From contig NZ_LUFH02000006.1 in assembly GCF_001586785.1 (NCBI RefSeq), positions 30,323 to 94,322 on the forward strand: a DNA stretch of 64,000 nt, in the 5' to 3' direction. The translations under genes and the position numbers were made by a program. Below, piece by piece: positions 45,771 to 54,319 of this stretch; position 1 is the stretch's first letter, and every line of letters starts with the position of its first letter. The notes under the pieces were generated by a model. It was not told the DNA's origin and did no database searches. It saw nothing but the letters and a program-made list of their open reading frames with translations. The stretch is from Sphaerospermopsis aphanizomenoides BCCUSP55 (GTDB lineage Bacteria; Cyanobacteriota; Cyanobacteriia; Cyanobacteriales; Nostocaceae).

Positions 45771-46325
45771 ATGGCTAAGAAAAATCTTTCTGACTTAATA
45801 CAAGAAGAAGCACAAAAATTTACACCTCCAGTTGGGGAAACAGCAATTGATGTCACTGCACAAAAAGTTGTAGAAGAAAATTCTCCCCCCGTAGAAGAAT
45901 TAACTCCAACTGCTAATAAACGAGCAACTCCGACTAAGGCAGATTTAGAAGTGACAATTAAGGAATTAACTGCAACCTTAGAGAAAGCACAGAAAAAAGA
46001 AGTTTCTCTCAGGGAGCAAATTAGTGATTTAAAAACAGATTTATCTGTACAAAAAGCTTTGTCAGAACGTTTGACTACAGAACTTTATGAAACCAAGAAA
46101 ACAGCACTGCAATTAGCAGAATCTAACTCTAAATTGATAGAAGAAATTAATGAATTCAAGAAAGTAAAAGAACCAGTCAAAGAACTGAGTAAAGAACCAA
46201 TCCCAGCAACTTCCAAATCTTTATCTATTAATCCCAAAAAATCACACAGATCACCGGAAAAACTCCAAGAAAAGCCAAATCAAACCAATGATGATTTCGC
46301 AAATAACACTTGGTTGTACGATTAA
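45771..46325 (+). CDS. Coiled-coil hypothetical protein
   Basis: A 184-aa protein. Residues ~55-130 form a heptad-rich coiled coil (LEVTIKELTATLEKAQKKEVSLREQISDLK onward), flanked by low-complexity Pro/Thr/Lys segments. The C-terminus ends with DDFANNTWLYD, a short motif that might be a docking peptide. The N-terminus KKNLSDLIQEEAQKF is amphipathic. GGAGA six nt before ATG 45771 sets the start. Function is not recognised. Confidence 0.65.
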   Translation: MAKKNLSDLIQEEAQKFTPPVGETAIDVTAQKVVEENSPPVEELTPTANKRATPTKADLEVTIKELTATLEKAQKKEVSLREQISDLKTDLSVQKALSERLTTELYETKKTALQLAESNSKLIEEINEFKKVKEPVKELSKEPIPATSKSLSINPKKSHRSPEKLQEKPNQTNDDFANNTWLYD

Positions 46326-46519
46326 AATCGTCAGCATTCAGTGATCAATGTATAATTGATAATTGGTTAATTTGGTTGAAACTCTCTCTTTTTCCAGAGA
46401 ACGACCAAGACCTTTCCTTACTTTCAACCGTCTACCCTTGAGGGAGAGGAAATTTTCCATTGTCAATTATTGAACAGCAGTCAGCTAAAACCATTTCTGA
46501 GAGTTTTAAGAGATATTTA

Positions 46520-47539
46520 ATGACTTCAAATCTTAAAAACATTAGATGGGGAATTCTAGGTACTGGTAAGATTGCTCAGAATTTTGCTTTTAGTCTTACG
46601 GAAATCGAGAGCGCAGTAAAGCATTCAGTAGCCTCAAGAAATCCCGCTAATGCCGTGAATTTCTCCCAAAAATTCGGTTTTGCCAATGCCCATCAAACCT
46701 TTGAGGAGTTTTTCAGTCACCCAGATATTGATGTAGTTTACATTGCTACGCCTACTAGTTTACATCATGAACACTGTCTCATGGCGCTAAACAGTGGAAA
46801 AGCGATTCTCTGCGAGAAGCCATTTACTCGCTCATGGGAAGAAGCATACCAGGTAGTAGAGCAATCCCGATCACGTGGTCTATTTTGCATGGAAGCAATG
46901 TGGATGCGGTTTAACCCTTTTATACAGGAATGCAAACAAATAATCCAACAGAAGCACATTGGAGAGGTATGTTCTTTAAACTTAGGAATCGGCTACCAAA
47001 AGGATCTGGCGAAGCTAGGACAACCAGAGGATGGACGTGGGGCAATGCTTGTCTTTGGCTGTTACGCTCTTAACCTGGCTTTTTTCTTGTTTGGTGAGCC
47101 GCAAAATTACCAGTGTCAAGTAATTCGCACAGATACAGGTGTGGATGTTAATTGTGCAGTTATCCTAGGTTATCCAAATCATACTGTTTCCATCACTGCC
47201 AGTATAAACGGTACACAATCTAACAATGTTCACATTGTGGGTACAGATGGCAGCATTCATATCCCATCACCATTTATAGATCCCACTGAGATGCAGGTGT
47301 TCAGCTCCCGCAGTCCGAAAATAACAATAACACAACGAATCGGCAGGAAATTGGAAAGGGTAGCTAAACCTCTAACCAGTTTATTTCCTAAATACGCAAA
47401 TCCCGCTAAGATTGGCCTCACTAAGGAAGCGGAAGAAACTATGCGTTGTCTGCGTCTAGGTTTAATAGAAAGTCCAATAATGCCGCTGAATGAGTCACTA
47501 GCAATTCATCGACTTCTGGACGAGATTCAATCATCATAG
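46520..47539 (+). CDS. Gfo/Idh/MocA-family NAD(P)-dependent oxidoreductase
   Basis: The Rossmann fold opens the protein (IRWGILGTGKIAQNFAFSL) and the family motif CEKPFTRSWEEA follows near residue 100. The C-terminal alpha/beta domain has MWMRFNPFIQE and GCYALNLAFFLFGEP, close to trans-dihydrobenzenediol/glucose-fructose oxidoreductase-like dehydrogenases. The substrate is unknown, probably a sugar or cyclitol. I chose ATG 46520 because the fold begins eight residues later; an upstream TTG at 46460 adds 20 unlikely residues. It converges with a second member of the family. Confidence 0.85.
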   Translation: MTSNLKNIRWGILGTGKIAQNFAFSLTEIESAVKHSVASRNPANAVNFSQKFGFANAHQTFEEFFSHPDIDVVYIATPTSLHHEHCLMALNSGKAILCEKPFTRSWEEAYQVVEQSRSRGLFCMEAMWMRFNPFIQECKQIIQQKHIGEVCSLNLGIGYQKDLAKLGQPEDGRGAMLVFGCYALNLAFFLFGEPQNYQCQVIRTDTGVDVNCAVILGYPNHTVSITASINGTQSNNVHIVGTDGSIHIPSPFIDPTEMQVFSSRSPKITITQRIGRKLERVAKPLTSLFPKYANPAKIGLTKEAEETMRCLRLGLIESPIMPLNESLAIHRLLDEIQSS

Positions 47540-47566
47540 TTGCTAAAAACTACTTTACCAAACTCC

Positions 47567-48751
47567 TTAAATCAGGGGCTGAATTTTCGGAAAAGTGCTT
47601 TGGATTTGCTTATGATGGTTAAACCGTTGCGGATACTGAAGACATTCGATGATCTCAACAATATGAAGTCCCAATTCACCAGAGAGTCGGTGAGGTCGGT
47701 TATTCTGTATTGACTCCAGCATATCTTGTGGTCCACGGAAGAAATCGACGAATTTTCCCGATCCAGCTGGACGAAATGATTTGGTTTTGACCATTGGATA
47801 CTTTTCATAGTAACCCAAGTGACCAGTTCTTATTTGCAACTGCTTGGCCACAGACTCAACCTTGGATTTGACCCTAGTTAGCAACCGCTCTACAAGTTTT
47901 TGATTTTCATAAGTAGAATCTCTGTGAATTAAAACCGATTCCTGATCGTTACGCAAATAAGGAACAAAGAGAACTCCATTATCGCCGATAATCGTTAGAG
48001 ATTTATCCATAGGAGCAACTAACCCAGCTGTTACTCTGGCAACAATGCCGTCATTGTACTCAATACAGCCAACGGAAAAATCTGGTGCCATCTGATCAAC
48101 TGGAATTCCCTTATCCGGTATTTGGCAGGAAGAAAAGGCTGTTACTTTTTGCGCTGGCCCGAAAAAAGCAGCCAACCAGGTGAGAAAGTAACCTGCGTGT
48201 TCATAGGTACAACCAATCTCAAATTCATCTTTTGCAGGCCAATAAGCCCCCGATTTGGTTTGCCATGACCATGGTTTCATTTTGGGAGCAATCATTCCAT
48301 CATCGAAGTTGGCATACACTAATCGTACTTTGCCGATCGCACCATCTCTGATGGCTTTCCATAGGGTTTGCGCTGTGTCACTTAAGACGCTACAGGGAGC
48401 GCAACCAAGTCGGACATTTCTTTCCTTCGCCATATTGATGAGTAGATGTGCCTCGTTCATGTCCATTCCTAATGGCTTTTCAGTATAAACGTGCTTATTG
48501 GCATTAATAGCAGCAGCAGACACAGAGAAATGGCTTCTGGGATTGGTCAGATTCAGGATCATTTCCACTGATGAATCCTCCAGAACTGCTTCCAGTGTGG
48601 GATAAGCTTTGAGAGAAAAAAATCTACAAAACTCATCACGTCGAGTCGCATTCTGGTCAAATGCTCCCTGGACAACAAAGTCGGGATGAGATTTGATGTT
48701 ATTGAGATAGAATTCGGCAACGTAGCCACATCCAATGATGGCAATTTTCAT
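47567..48751 (-). CDS. Second Gfo/Idh/MocA-family oxidoreductase
   Basis: A 394-aa protein starting at ATG 48751 with MKIAIIGCGYVAEFYLNNI (Rossmann GxGxxA-like), then HVYTEKPLGMDMNEAHLLI carrying the family EKP motif. The C-terminal half has YEHAGYFLTWLAAFFGPAQKV with a likely catalytic His. Upstream codons in frame to 48913 are not family-like. It faces the first oxidoreductase tail to tail with about 27 bp between the stops. The two are only distantly similar, so this is not a recent duplication. Confidence 0.85.
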   Translation of the reverse strand: MKIAIIGCGYVAEFYLNNIKSHPDFVVQGAFDQNATRRDEFCRFFSLKAYPTLEAVLEDSSVEMILNLTNPRSHFSVSAAAINANKHVYTEKPLGMDMNEAHLLINMAKERNVRLGCAPCSVLSDTAQTLWKAIRDGAIGKVRLVYANFDDGMIAPKMKPWSWQTKSGAYWPAKDEFEIGCTYEHAGYFLTWLAAFFGPAQKVTAFSSCQIPDKGIPVDQMAPDFSVGCIEYNDGIVARVTAGLVAPMDKSLTIIGDNGVLFVPYLRNDQESVLIHRDSTYENQKLVERLLTRVKSKVESVAKQLQIRTGHLGYYEKYPMVKTKSFRPAGSGKFVDFFRGPQDMLESIQNNRPHRLSGELGLHIVEIIECLQYPQRFNHHKQIQSTFPKIQPLI

Positions 48752-49311
48752 CTGTGTCAGGAATCTAAATTGTGAAAATAATAACAAATAGCCTAAGACT
48801 GAAACATCCAGGTAAATCAGACCAATGGTTGATTGAGAAAGCAATTCATGATTTAGACCGCGATCGATGGCGTTAATTAGGGGATGCTGATAGCGGAGCG
48901 TGGCGTAAGCCATATAAATGCAAAACCATGATAAATTAAGGGATTCAGGCTGATAAAAAAGAAAATAGGTGCAAGGTTTTTAAAACTAGGAGTGGAAAAA
49001 TCGAGCATTTTGAGGGTGAAATCTCAAAAATTTGTTGCTAACAGATAGCCCTTTCCTCTTGCCTCTTGCCTCTTGCCTCTTGCCTCTTGCCTGCCCCCAC
49101 GAGAAGACTTTTATGCCTAACGGCACGCTACGCGAACAGCAAACCCTAATTATTGCTTATGAAACTAATAAGAGACACCAAACGGTTAGGTGGTGACAGG
49201 TTTCTGCACTTAAAAAACTCAAATCAACCTATGCGGGATAAGCTGGCTATAAACACCTGCCTCTCTTGCCAGTTAATATTTATACTTTCACCCTGGCGAT
49301 CGCTAATCAGA
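48752..49311. other. Repeat-rich intergenic region
   Basis: It holds an STRR array of (CTCTTGC)n at 49054-49092 and a GGCACGCTACGCGAACAG repeat at 49111-49138. No supported gene. Confidence 0.55.
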
Positions 49312-50211
49312 TTAGAAATTCCTAAAATCCAAGGCTGAGTTAATATGTTGGGCTGTAATTTCTGGTTTTTCTAAGTGTGGGATATGACCACAATTTTCAA
49401 CCCAAATCAGTTGACTGTGGGGTATAGCTTTTGCCAACTTTTTAGCATCCCCAGTCCCCAAAATTTTATCTGTATCGCCCCACAAAATCAGCGTTTGTTG
49501 TCGAATTTCTGCTAGTTGCTTCAATTTAAAAGCTGTGTAACCACCACTTTTAGTAAAAGCAATCAACGCTTGACTCCAATTAGGCATTTTGAGGTGTAGA
49601 TCTCCACAGCATAAAGCGTCATCGGCAATGAGACTAGGATTTTTATAAGCAGAACGACAAATGCGATCGCGCACCTTGGGATTTCGCAAAAATTCAGCCG
49701 CTAAAGAATATAAGGGCGCAAACATCAATTTACTCAAAGCCGAGCCGCCCTTTAACCCCGCACTATCTATCAAAACCAGTTTTTCTACAACTTCTGGGTA
49801 AGTCAAGGTGAAATCAATGGCCGCAGCACCTCCCATTGAAGCACCAACCAAAATGACAGGTTGGTTAATCAGGGTTTTCCAAAAATAATATAGATGAGTT
49901 TTAATAGCTGCTGGACTGTATGCAATATCCGGCTGTCTATCTGTAAAACCAAAACCCAGTAAATCTACCGCCCAAGTTTCACTTTTTGCAGCCAGCAGAG
50001 GTACAAGCCGCCGAAATTCTAAAACAGAACTATCAAAACCGTGAACTAATAAAATCGGTGTACCGCCACTACCTTGCTGTACGTAAGTAGTAGTGATCGG
50101 TTCAGGACTTAAAGGAGTAGCAATCGCTTGACTTTGGATACTGTGCGCCAAAGCGATAGAAGCGGGTTCACTTAGTTGCCCAACTGCGGCAGGTAAAAAA
50201 CTTGGAAACAT
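49312..50211 (-). CDS. Alpha/beta-fold hydrolase
   Basis: A ~299-aa hydrolase with oxyanion-hole motif LLVHGFDSS, nucleophile elbow GASMGG (Ser), Asp in LILWGDTDKI, and His in ENCGHIPHLEKPE. It resembles cyanobacterial haloalkane dehalogenase/epoxide-hydrolase-like proteins of unknown substrate. I take ATG 50211 (MFPSFLPAAVGQL), since upstream codons overlap the divergent ccmK promoter; ATG 50247 is the other option. Neither has a Shine-Dalgarno site. It is divergent from ccmK3. Confidence 0.82.
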   Translation of the reverse strand: MFPSFLPAAVGQLSEPASIALAHSIQSQAIATPLSPEPITTTYVQQGSGGTPILLVHGFDSSVLEFRRLVPLLAAKSETWAVDLLGFGFTDRQPDIAYSPAAIKTHLYYFWKTLINQPVILVGASMGGAAAIDFTLTYPEVVEKLVLIDSAGLKGGSALSKLMFAPLYSLAAEFLRNPKVRDRICRSAYKNPSLIADDALCCGDLHLKMPNWSQALIAFTKSGGYTAFKLKQLAEIRQQTLILWGDTDKILGTGDAKKLAKAIPHSQLIWVENCGHIPHLEKPEITAQHINSALDFRNF

Positions 50212-50336
50212 AAACACCAGTTTACCTGACAACTGACCACGGATCATAAAAAAAGAAAATTTTCCTAAATATTCAAATCGGTACAAAACCCTCGTACAAT
50301 AAATATCACTTATTGCTGATTCAGGAGACTCAAGCC

Positions 50337-50648
50337 ATGCCAGTGGCGGTTGGTGTAATTGAAACTTTAGGTTTTCCCTGTGTACTAGCAGCAGCAGATG
50401 CAATGGTTAAGTCTGCCGCTGTCACCATCGTTTATTATGGCATTGCAGAAAGCGGACGTTTGCTGGTCGCTGTCAGAGGACAAGTTGCAGAAGTTAAAAC
50501 AGCAGTTGCAGCTGGAATCGCTTCTGGAGAAGAAGTTTATGGTGGTCAAGTAATAACTCACTATATAGTTCCCAATCCCCCAGAAAATGTGGAAACCATT
50601 CTCCCGATCCACTTCACTTCCAAGTCAGAACCTTTCCGCATTTTTTAA
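50337..50648 (+). CDS. ccmK3: Carboxysome shell hexamer protein CcmK3
   Basis: A 103-aa BMC-domain protein ([23 protein letters not shown] ... VRGQVAEVKTAVAAG). It differs from major CcmK2 at the pore and has the SHYIVPNPPENV-like HYIVPNPPENVETILP end typical of CcmK3. The ATG follows CAGGAG. CcmK3 forms mixed hexamers with CcmK4, whose gene lies 82 nt downstream. This satellite locus away from the main ccmKLMNO operon is standard in beta-cyanobacteria. Confidence 0.92.
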   Translation: MPVAVGVIETLGFPCVLAAADAMVKSAAVTIVYYGIAESGRLLVAVRGQVAEVKTAVAAGIASGEEVYGGQVITHYIVPNPPENVETILPIHFTSKSEPFRIF

Positions 50649-50730
50649 ATGAGTTTACTGGTAATGTTAGAAACACAACTTGCTCAAATTAACTGGTAGC
50701 ACATAATTTTATTCATAAAGGAGATTAATA

Positions 50731-51081
50731 ATGTCACTACAGGCAGTTGGATCATTAGAAACAAAGGGTTTTCCCGCAGTTCTCGCAGCCGCAGACGCGA
50801 TGGTAAAAGCTGGACGAGTCACCCTGGTTGGATATATCAGAGTTGGTAGCGCCCGCTTCACAGTCAATATTCGTGGTGACGTTTCCGAAGTCAAAGCCGC
50901 TATGGCTGCTGGTGTAGAAGCAGCAGAAAACGTATATGGTGGTACTTTAGAATCCTGGGTAATTATTCCCCGTCCCCATGAAAACGTGGAAGCAGTTCTT
51001 CCTATCGCTTATACAAATGAGGTTCAACAGTATCGAGATTCTGTAGAAAATCCCATTGTTAGATCCTCCAACGCCAGATAG
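50731..51081 (+). CDS. ccmK4: Carboxysome shell hexamer protein CcmK4
   Basis: A 116-aa BMC-domain protein ([57 protein letters not shown]). The C-terminal tail [15 protein letters not shown] is longer than in CcmK2. AAAGGAG lies 7-13 nt before ATG. It likely shares a transcript with ccmK3 and adjusts shell permeability. Confidence 0.93.
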   Translation: MSLQAVGSLETKGFPAVLAAADAMVKAGRVTLVGYIRVGSARFTVNIRGDVSEVKAAMAAGVEAAENVYGGTLESWVIIPRPHENVEAVLPIAYTNEVQQYRDSVENPIVRSSNAR

Positions 51082-51841
51082 ATTTAAGGGTGTAAGGGTG
51101 TAGGAGTGTAGGGGTGTAGGGGTTTTCCTCTCCTCGAACCTGATTTTTTTTCATCACTTTACCCCTTTGTCAAAACCCTTAATTTTTCGTTTTTTTGCCT
51201 AAGTCCTACCGAGCCAGGAATCAAGTTTAAGTGGACTCATTGAACCAAGGATACTCGTCCATTTATGCAGGGGATTGTCAATACTTAGATAACACAAAAG
51301 AATTACTGCAACTCCGTGATCTCCGTCACAGTATACCTATAGCCTATTTATAGTAATATTCTAATACTGAAATGAATGAGGAGTTTTCGCCTTTACAAAG
51401 TTAAAACACTATTTTTGTAGAAAAACTATTTGGGATACAAAAATCTAAACCTTTGATTAATATTACTTCTCAATTTTACCCTTGAGAATTATTGTGAAAT
51501 ACAAGGGTATTAATCGAGTGGTTGCTTGCATATAAAACTTAGTAAGTTACAAACCAACCTTACTACTTTTATTTTCCACTAAATACCAAGAAATGTAAAG
51601 AAGTAAGCTCAAAAATAACTAGATAAAGTTGAAACTTACACAGTAAATATACGTCTTAGCTAGTAATTAATCATATTTACCAGGAATTGGGAAATTAAAC
51701 TACCTGAACCAGCAATTTATGCATTATTTAAGTGGTTAAGACGTAATACAAAATCAGTACACAAATTTCCCGAATTAGCGAATTGAGAATTTTCAGATCA
51801 GAACTAGCGGTTAGTAATTATAGGTTGGGATGGGGGTTGTG
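51082..51841. other. Long intergenic region upstream of the HetZ-related gene
   Basis: The left end holds GTGTAGG-type STRR copies (51088-51122). About 650 AT-rich bases remain with no supported gene. Such long leaders are common for developmentally regulated genes, and the region should hold the promoter of the HetZ-related gene. Confidence 0.45.
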
Positions 51842-53017
51842 ATGCAAACTTTAAAACAGAGTTTCGAGGAACGCAATCTCACTATGGAAAATGATGCGGC
51901 AAATCTGGCGCAATACTGGCAAAAGCGACTCAATGCGGAATGTCCAGAACAAAGTGAGGCTACTAGACAAGGTATTATGCTCTGGCTGTTGGGGGTAGAC
52001 TTAAAACGATTTGAGCTACTCACTCCCAAAGAAATAGAAATTGCCAAGCAAGCAATGGAATATCGCTGGCGAATTTTACAGCAACGATACCTAGGCATGG
52101 GGAGAGAACGCGCTTATAGAAACCTGCTCAGTCGATTGGGAAGTGTGATGACACTGAGAAATAAAATTCAGACTTGGGTAGCTCTCAGCCGCGATCGCCA
52201 ACGTAGTGTCATGGACGTATTACAAGAAGTCCTCCAAGAACTGCTGCAAAGTGATTCATATATGCAGCAGCAAATGTCCAGCATTGCGGACATTACCACC
52301 GATAGAAGATTGCAGGACACCTTACTGTTCGCCAGTATAGAAGAGTATTGTTTGCGCCCAGTCCGCAACCAACCCCTATTAGTGTATCGTTTTGTTAACT
52401 ACCTACGGCGCATTCAGCGCGGTGGACTAACCCAAGTTCCCACCAATGACTTAATCAGACTAGTTTCCGACGAAGTTCTCACAGAAGATACAGATAATCC
52501 ACTCAACCTGGTAGATAGTCAAGCGATCGCTCAATATCAAGAAGCACAAAAACTAGAAGAACAACAATCACTACGTCAAGCGGTACATGAGGAATTTGAG
52601 CAATATTTACTGCAAAATTTAGGTCAGCAAGCAGTAGATTGGCTGAAACTATATCTTGAAGGCAAAACCCAAGAAGAAATTGCCAAAAACCTGAATAAGC
52701 CGATTAAGGAAGTATACCGACTGCGCGAAAAAATCAGCTACCATGCCGTGCGTGTTTTTGCCATTAAAGGTAAACCGGAACTTGTCGATAACTGGCTCTC
52801 CATTTCCTTGCCAGAACACAACTTAGGTCTAACACCATATCAATGGCAACAACTTGAGGAAAAATTAACACCTGTTGGTCAGCAGATTCTCAAGTTACGG
52901 AGACAAGGCAACTCCATAGAAGCAGTAGCCCAAAATTTACAACTTAAAACTCATCAAGTTTTAGGCGAATGGACAAAAGTCTATCTAGCAGCACAAGCCT
53001 TGAGAACTCAAGATTAA
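51842..53017 (+). CDS. HetZ-related protein
   Basis: A ~391-aa soluble protein whose C-terminal half parallels HetZ. The segment TQEEIAKNLNKPIKEVYRLREKI is a helix-turn-helix, then KISYHAVRVFAIKGKPELVDNWL and EHNLGLTPYQWQQLEEKL match HetZ almost position by position, and a second HTH-like segment (NSIEAVAQNLQLKTHQVLGEW) follows. HetZ is an early regulator of heterocyst differentiation. hetZ itself is followed by patU genes, which are absent here, so I call this a paralogue. ATG 51842 follows GGGGG; in-frame ATG 51830 is possible. Confidence 0.75.
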   Translation: MQTLKQSFEERNLTMENDAANLAQYWQKRLNAECPEQSEATRQGIMLWLLGVDLKRFELLTPKEIEIAKQAMEYRWRILQQRYLGMGRERAYRNLLSRLGSVMTLRNKIQTWVALSRDRQRSVMDVLQEVLQELLQSDSYMQQQMSSIADITTDRRLQDTLLFASIEEYCLRPVRNQPLLVYRFVNYLRRIQRGGLTQVPTNDLIRLVSDEVLTEDTDNPLNLVDSQAIAQYQEAQKLEEQQSLRQAVHEEFEQYLLQNLGQQAVDWLKLYLEGKTQEEIAKNLNKPIKEVYRLREKISYHAVRVFAIKGKPELVDNWLSISLPEHNLGLTPYQWQQLEEKLTPVGQQILKLRRQGNSIEAVAQNLQLKTHQVLGEWTKVYLAAQALRTQD

Positions 53018-53527
53018 TAGGGTGTAGGGTGTAGGGTGTAGGGTGTAGGGTGTAGGGTGTAGTGTGTAAGGGTGTAAGGGTGTAGGGTGTAGGGTGTAGA
53101 CGAGAATAATCTCTTGCCTCTTGCCTCTTGCCTCTTGCCTCTTGCCTTCTGTCACCTGTCACCTGTTACCTGTCACCTGTCACCTCTTGCTCCTGAACTC
53201 CTAACTAGCAAATTATATTAGTAACTTATGCTATATAGAATAGTGTAAGTATTGCCTGTGAAAAAACTAAAGATATACCAACTTATACCAATTTGAAAAA
53301 TGAATGCGACAGATGGAAAGATGAAAAGCTTATATACAGCAGATTGCAGATCAATAAGGTACAGAATCTAAATTCAAAGCTGGACAACAAGCCAGTTTTA
53401 CACCTGACTCCTGACTCCTGACTCCTGAATTCTGCTGTATCAAGGCTTTCACAATCTAAAATCCAAAATCCAAAATCCAAAATGGTATTAGTTTTCCGCT
53501 ATTGAATTAATTCCTTGTGAATATTTC
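53018..53527. repeat. Cluster of four kinds of tandem repeats
   Basis: In order: (GTGTAGG)n at 53020-53100, (CTCTTGC)n at 53112-53146, (CTGTCAC)n at 53147-53188, (CTGACTC)n at 53405-53428, and (ATCCAAA)n at 53456-53482. No gene is present. The promoter of the Crp gene must lie near 53490-53527. Confidence 0.8.
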
Positions 53528-54211
53528 ATGCAAACCGAGGTTTTTAGCGATCTTTTCCCCTTGTTGAGTACAGCCAATCCCCAAACTTTGGAATGGCTGC
53601 TCAATGTAGCAGTTGAACACGAATACCCCTCTGGACGAGCAGTTTTGATGGAAGATGCCTGGGGTAATGCAGTCTATTTCTTGATTTCTGGTTGGGTGAA
53701 AGTCCGGCGCACTAATGGCGATAATTCCGTGACAATAGCAATTTTGGGACGGGGTGATTTCTTTGGTGAAATGGCGGTTTTAGATGAATCCCCACGTTCA
53801 ACTGATGTGATTGCCCTTTCAGCAGTTCAATTATTGACTGTCTCCAGAGAACGTTTCATCCAAATCTTGTTTAAAGACCCACAGTTACATCACAGGATGT
53901 TGCAATTGATGGTGCGACGAGTGCGGCAAATAAATATACGCTTGCAAATGCGGTCTTCACCACCAGCGGTCAAACTCGCTCACACTTTAGTTAGCCTGAG
54001 TGATAATTATGGTCAGGAGTCAAATCAAGGCAAGGAGATTTTTTATATCCCATTTAAAGATTTGGCAGAAGTCACTGAAATTAGCCTGGACGAAACTACC
54101 AAAATTATGGAAAAGCTTCATGAAAAAGGATGGATCAAAATTGACCCTGCTCACAACTCTATTTATATCCTGAACCACAAGCAGCTAGAAAATCTGGCTA
54201 ATAAAATCTAA
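53528..54211 (+). CDS. Crp/Fnr-family transcription regulator
   Basis: A 227-aa protein. Its cyclic-nucleotide-binding domain has GDFFGEMAVLDESPRSTDV, where the Glu and Arg-Ser of the phosphate-binding cassette are conserved, so cAMP binding is plausible. The long helix and a winged helix (FKDLAEVTEISLDETTKIMEKLHEKGWI) follow. The build resembles SyCrp1/AnCrpA of cyanobacteria. The recognition helix is atypical, with acidic residues where DNA contacts normally lie (SLDETTKIM), so its targets may differ. The ATG at 53528 has no clear ribosome site. Confidence 0.85.
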   Translation: MQTEVFSDLFPLLSTANPQTLEWLLNVAVEHEYPSGRAVLMEDAWGNAVYFLISGWVKVRRTNGDNSVTIAILGRGDFFGEMAVLDESPRSTDVIALSAVQLLTVSRERFIQILFKDPQLHHRMLQLMVRRVRQINIRLQMRSSPPAVKLAHTLVSLSDNYGQESNQGKEIFYIPFKDLAEVTEISLDETTKIMEKLHEKGWIKIDPAHNSIYILNHKQLENLANKI

Positions 54212-54319
54212 TCTGTACTGAGTGTTAAGGTATCATGCGGTGATCGCATATTGACTATTGACTATTATCAACTATAGAGTGTTGACCATTAACTAATAAC
54301 TATAGACTTGGCGCACAAG

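Noticed and set aside
51842..53017. hetZ itself
   Set aside because: The N-terminal half is not close to HetZ, and no patU gene follows, so a HetZ-related paralogue is a safer call.
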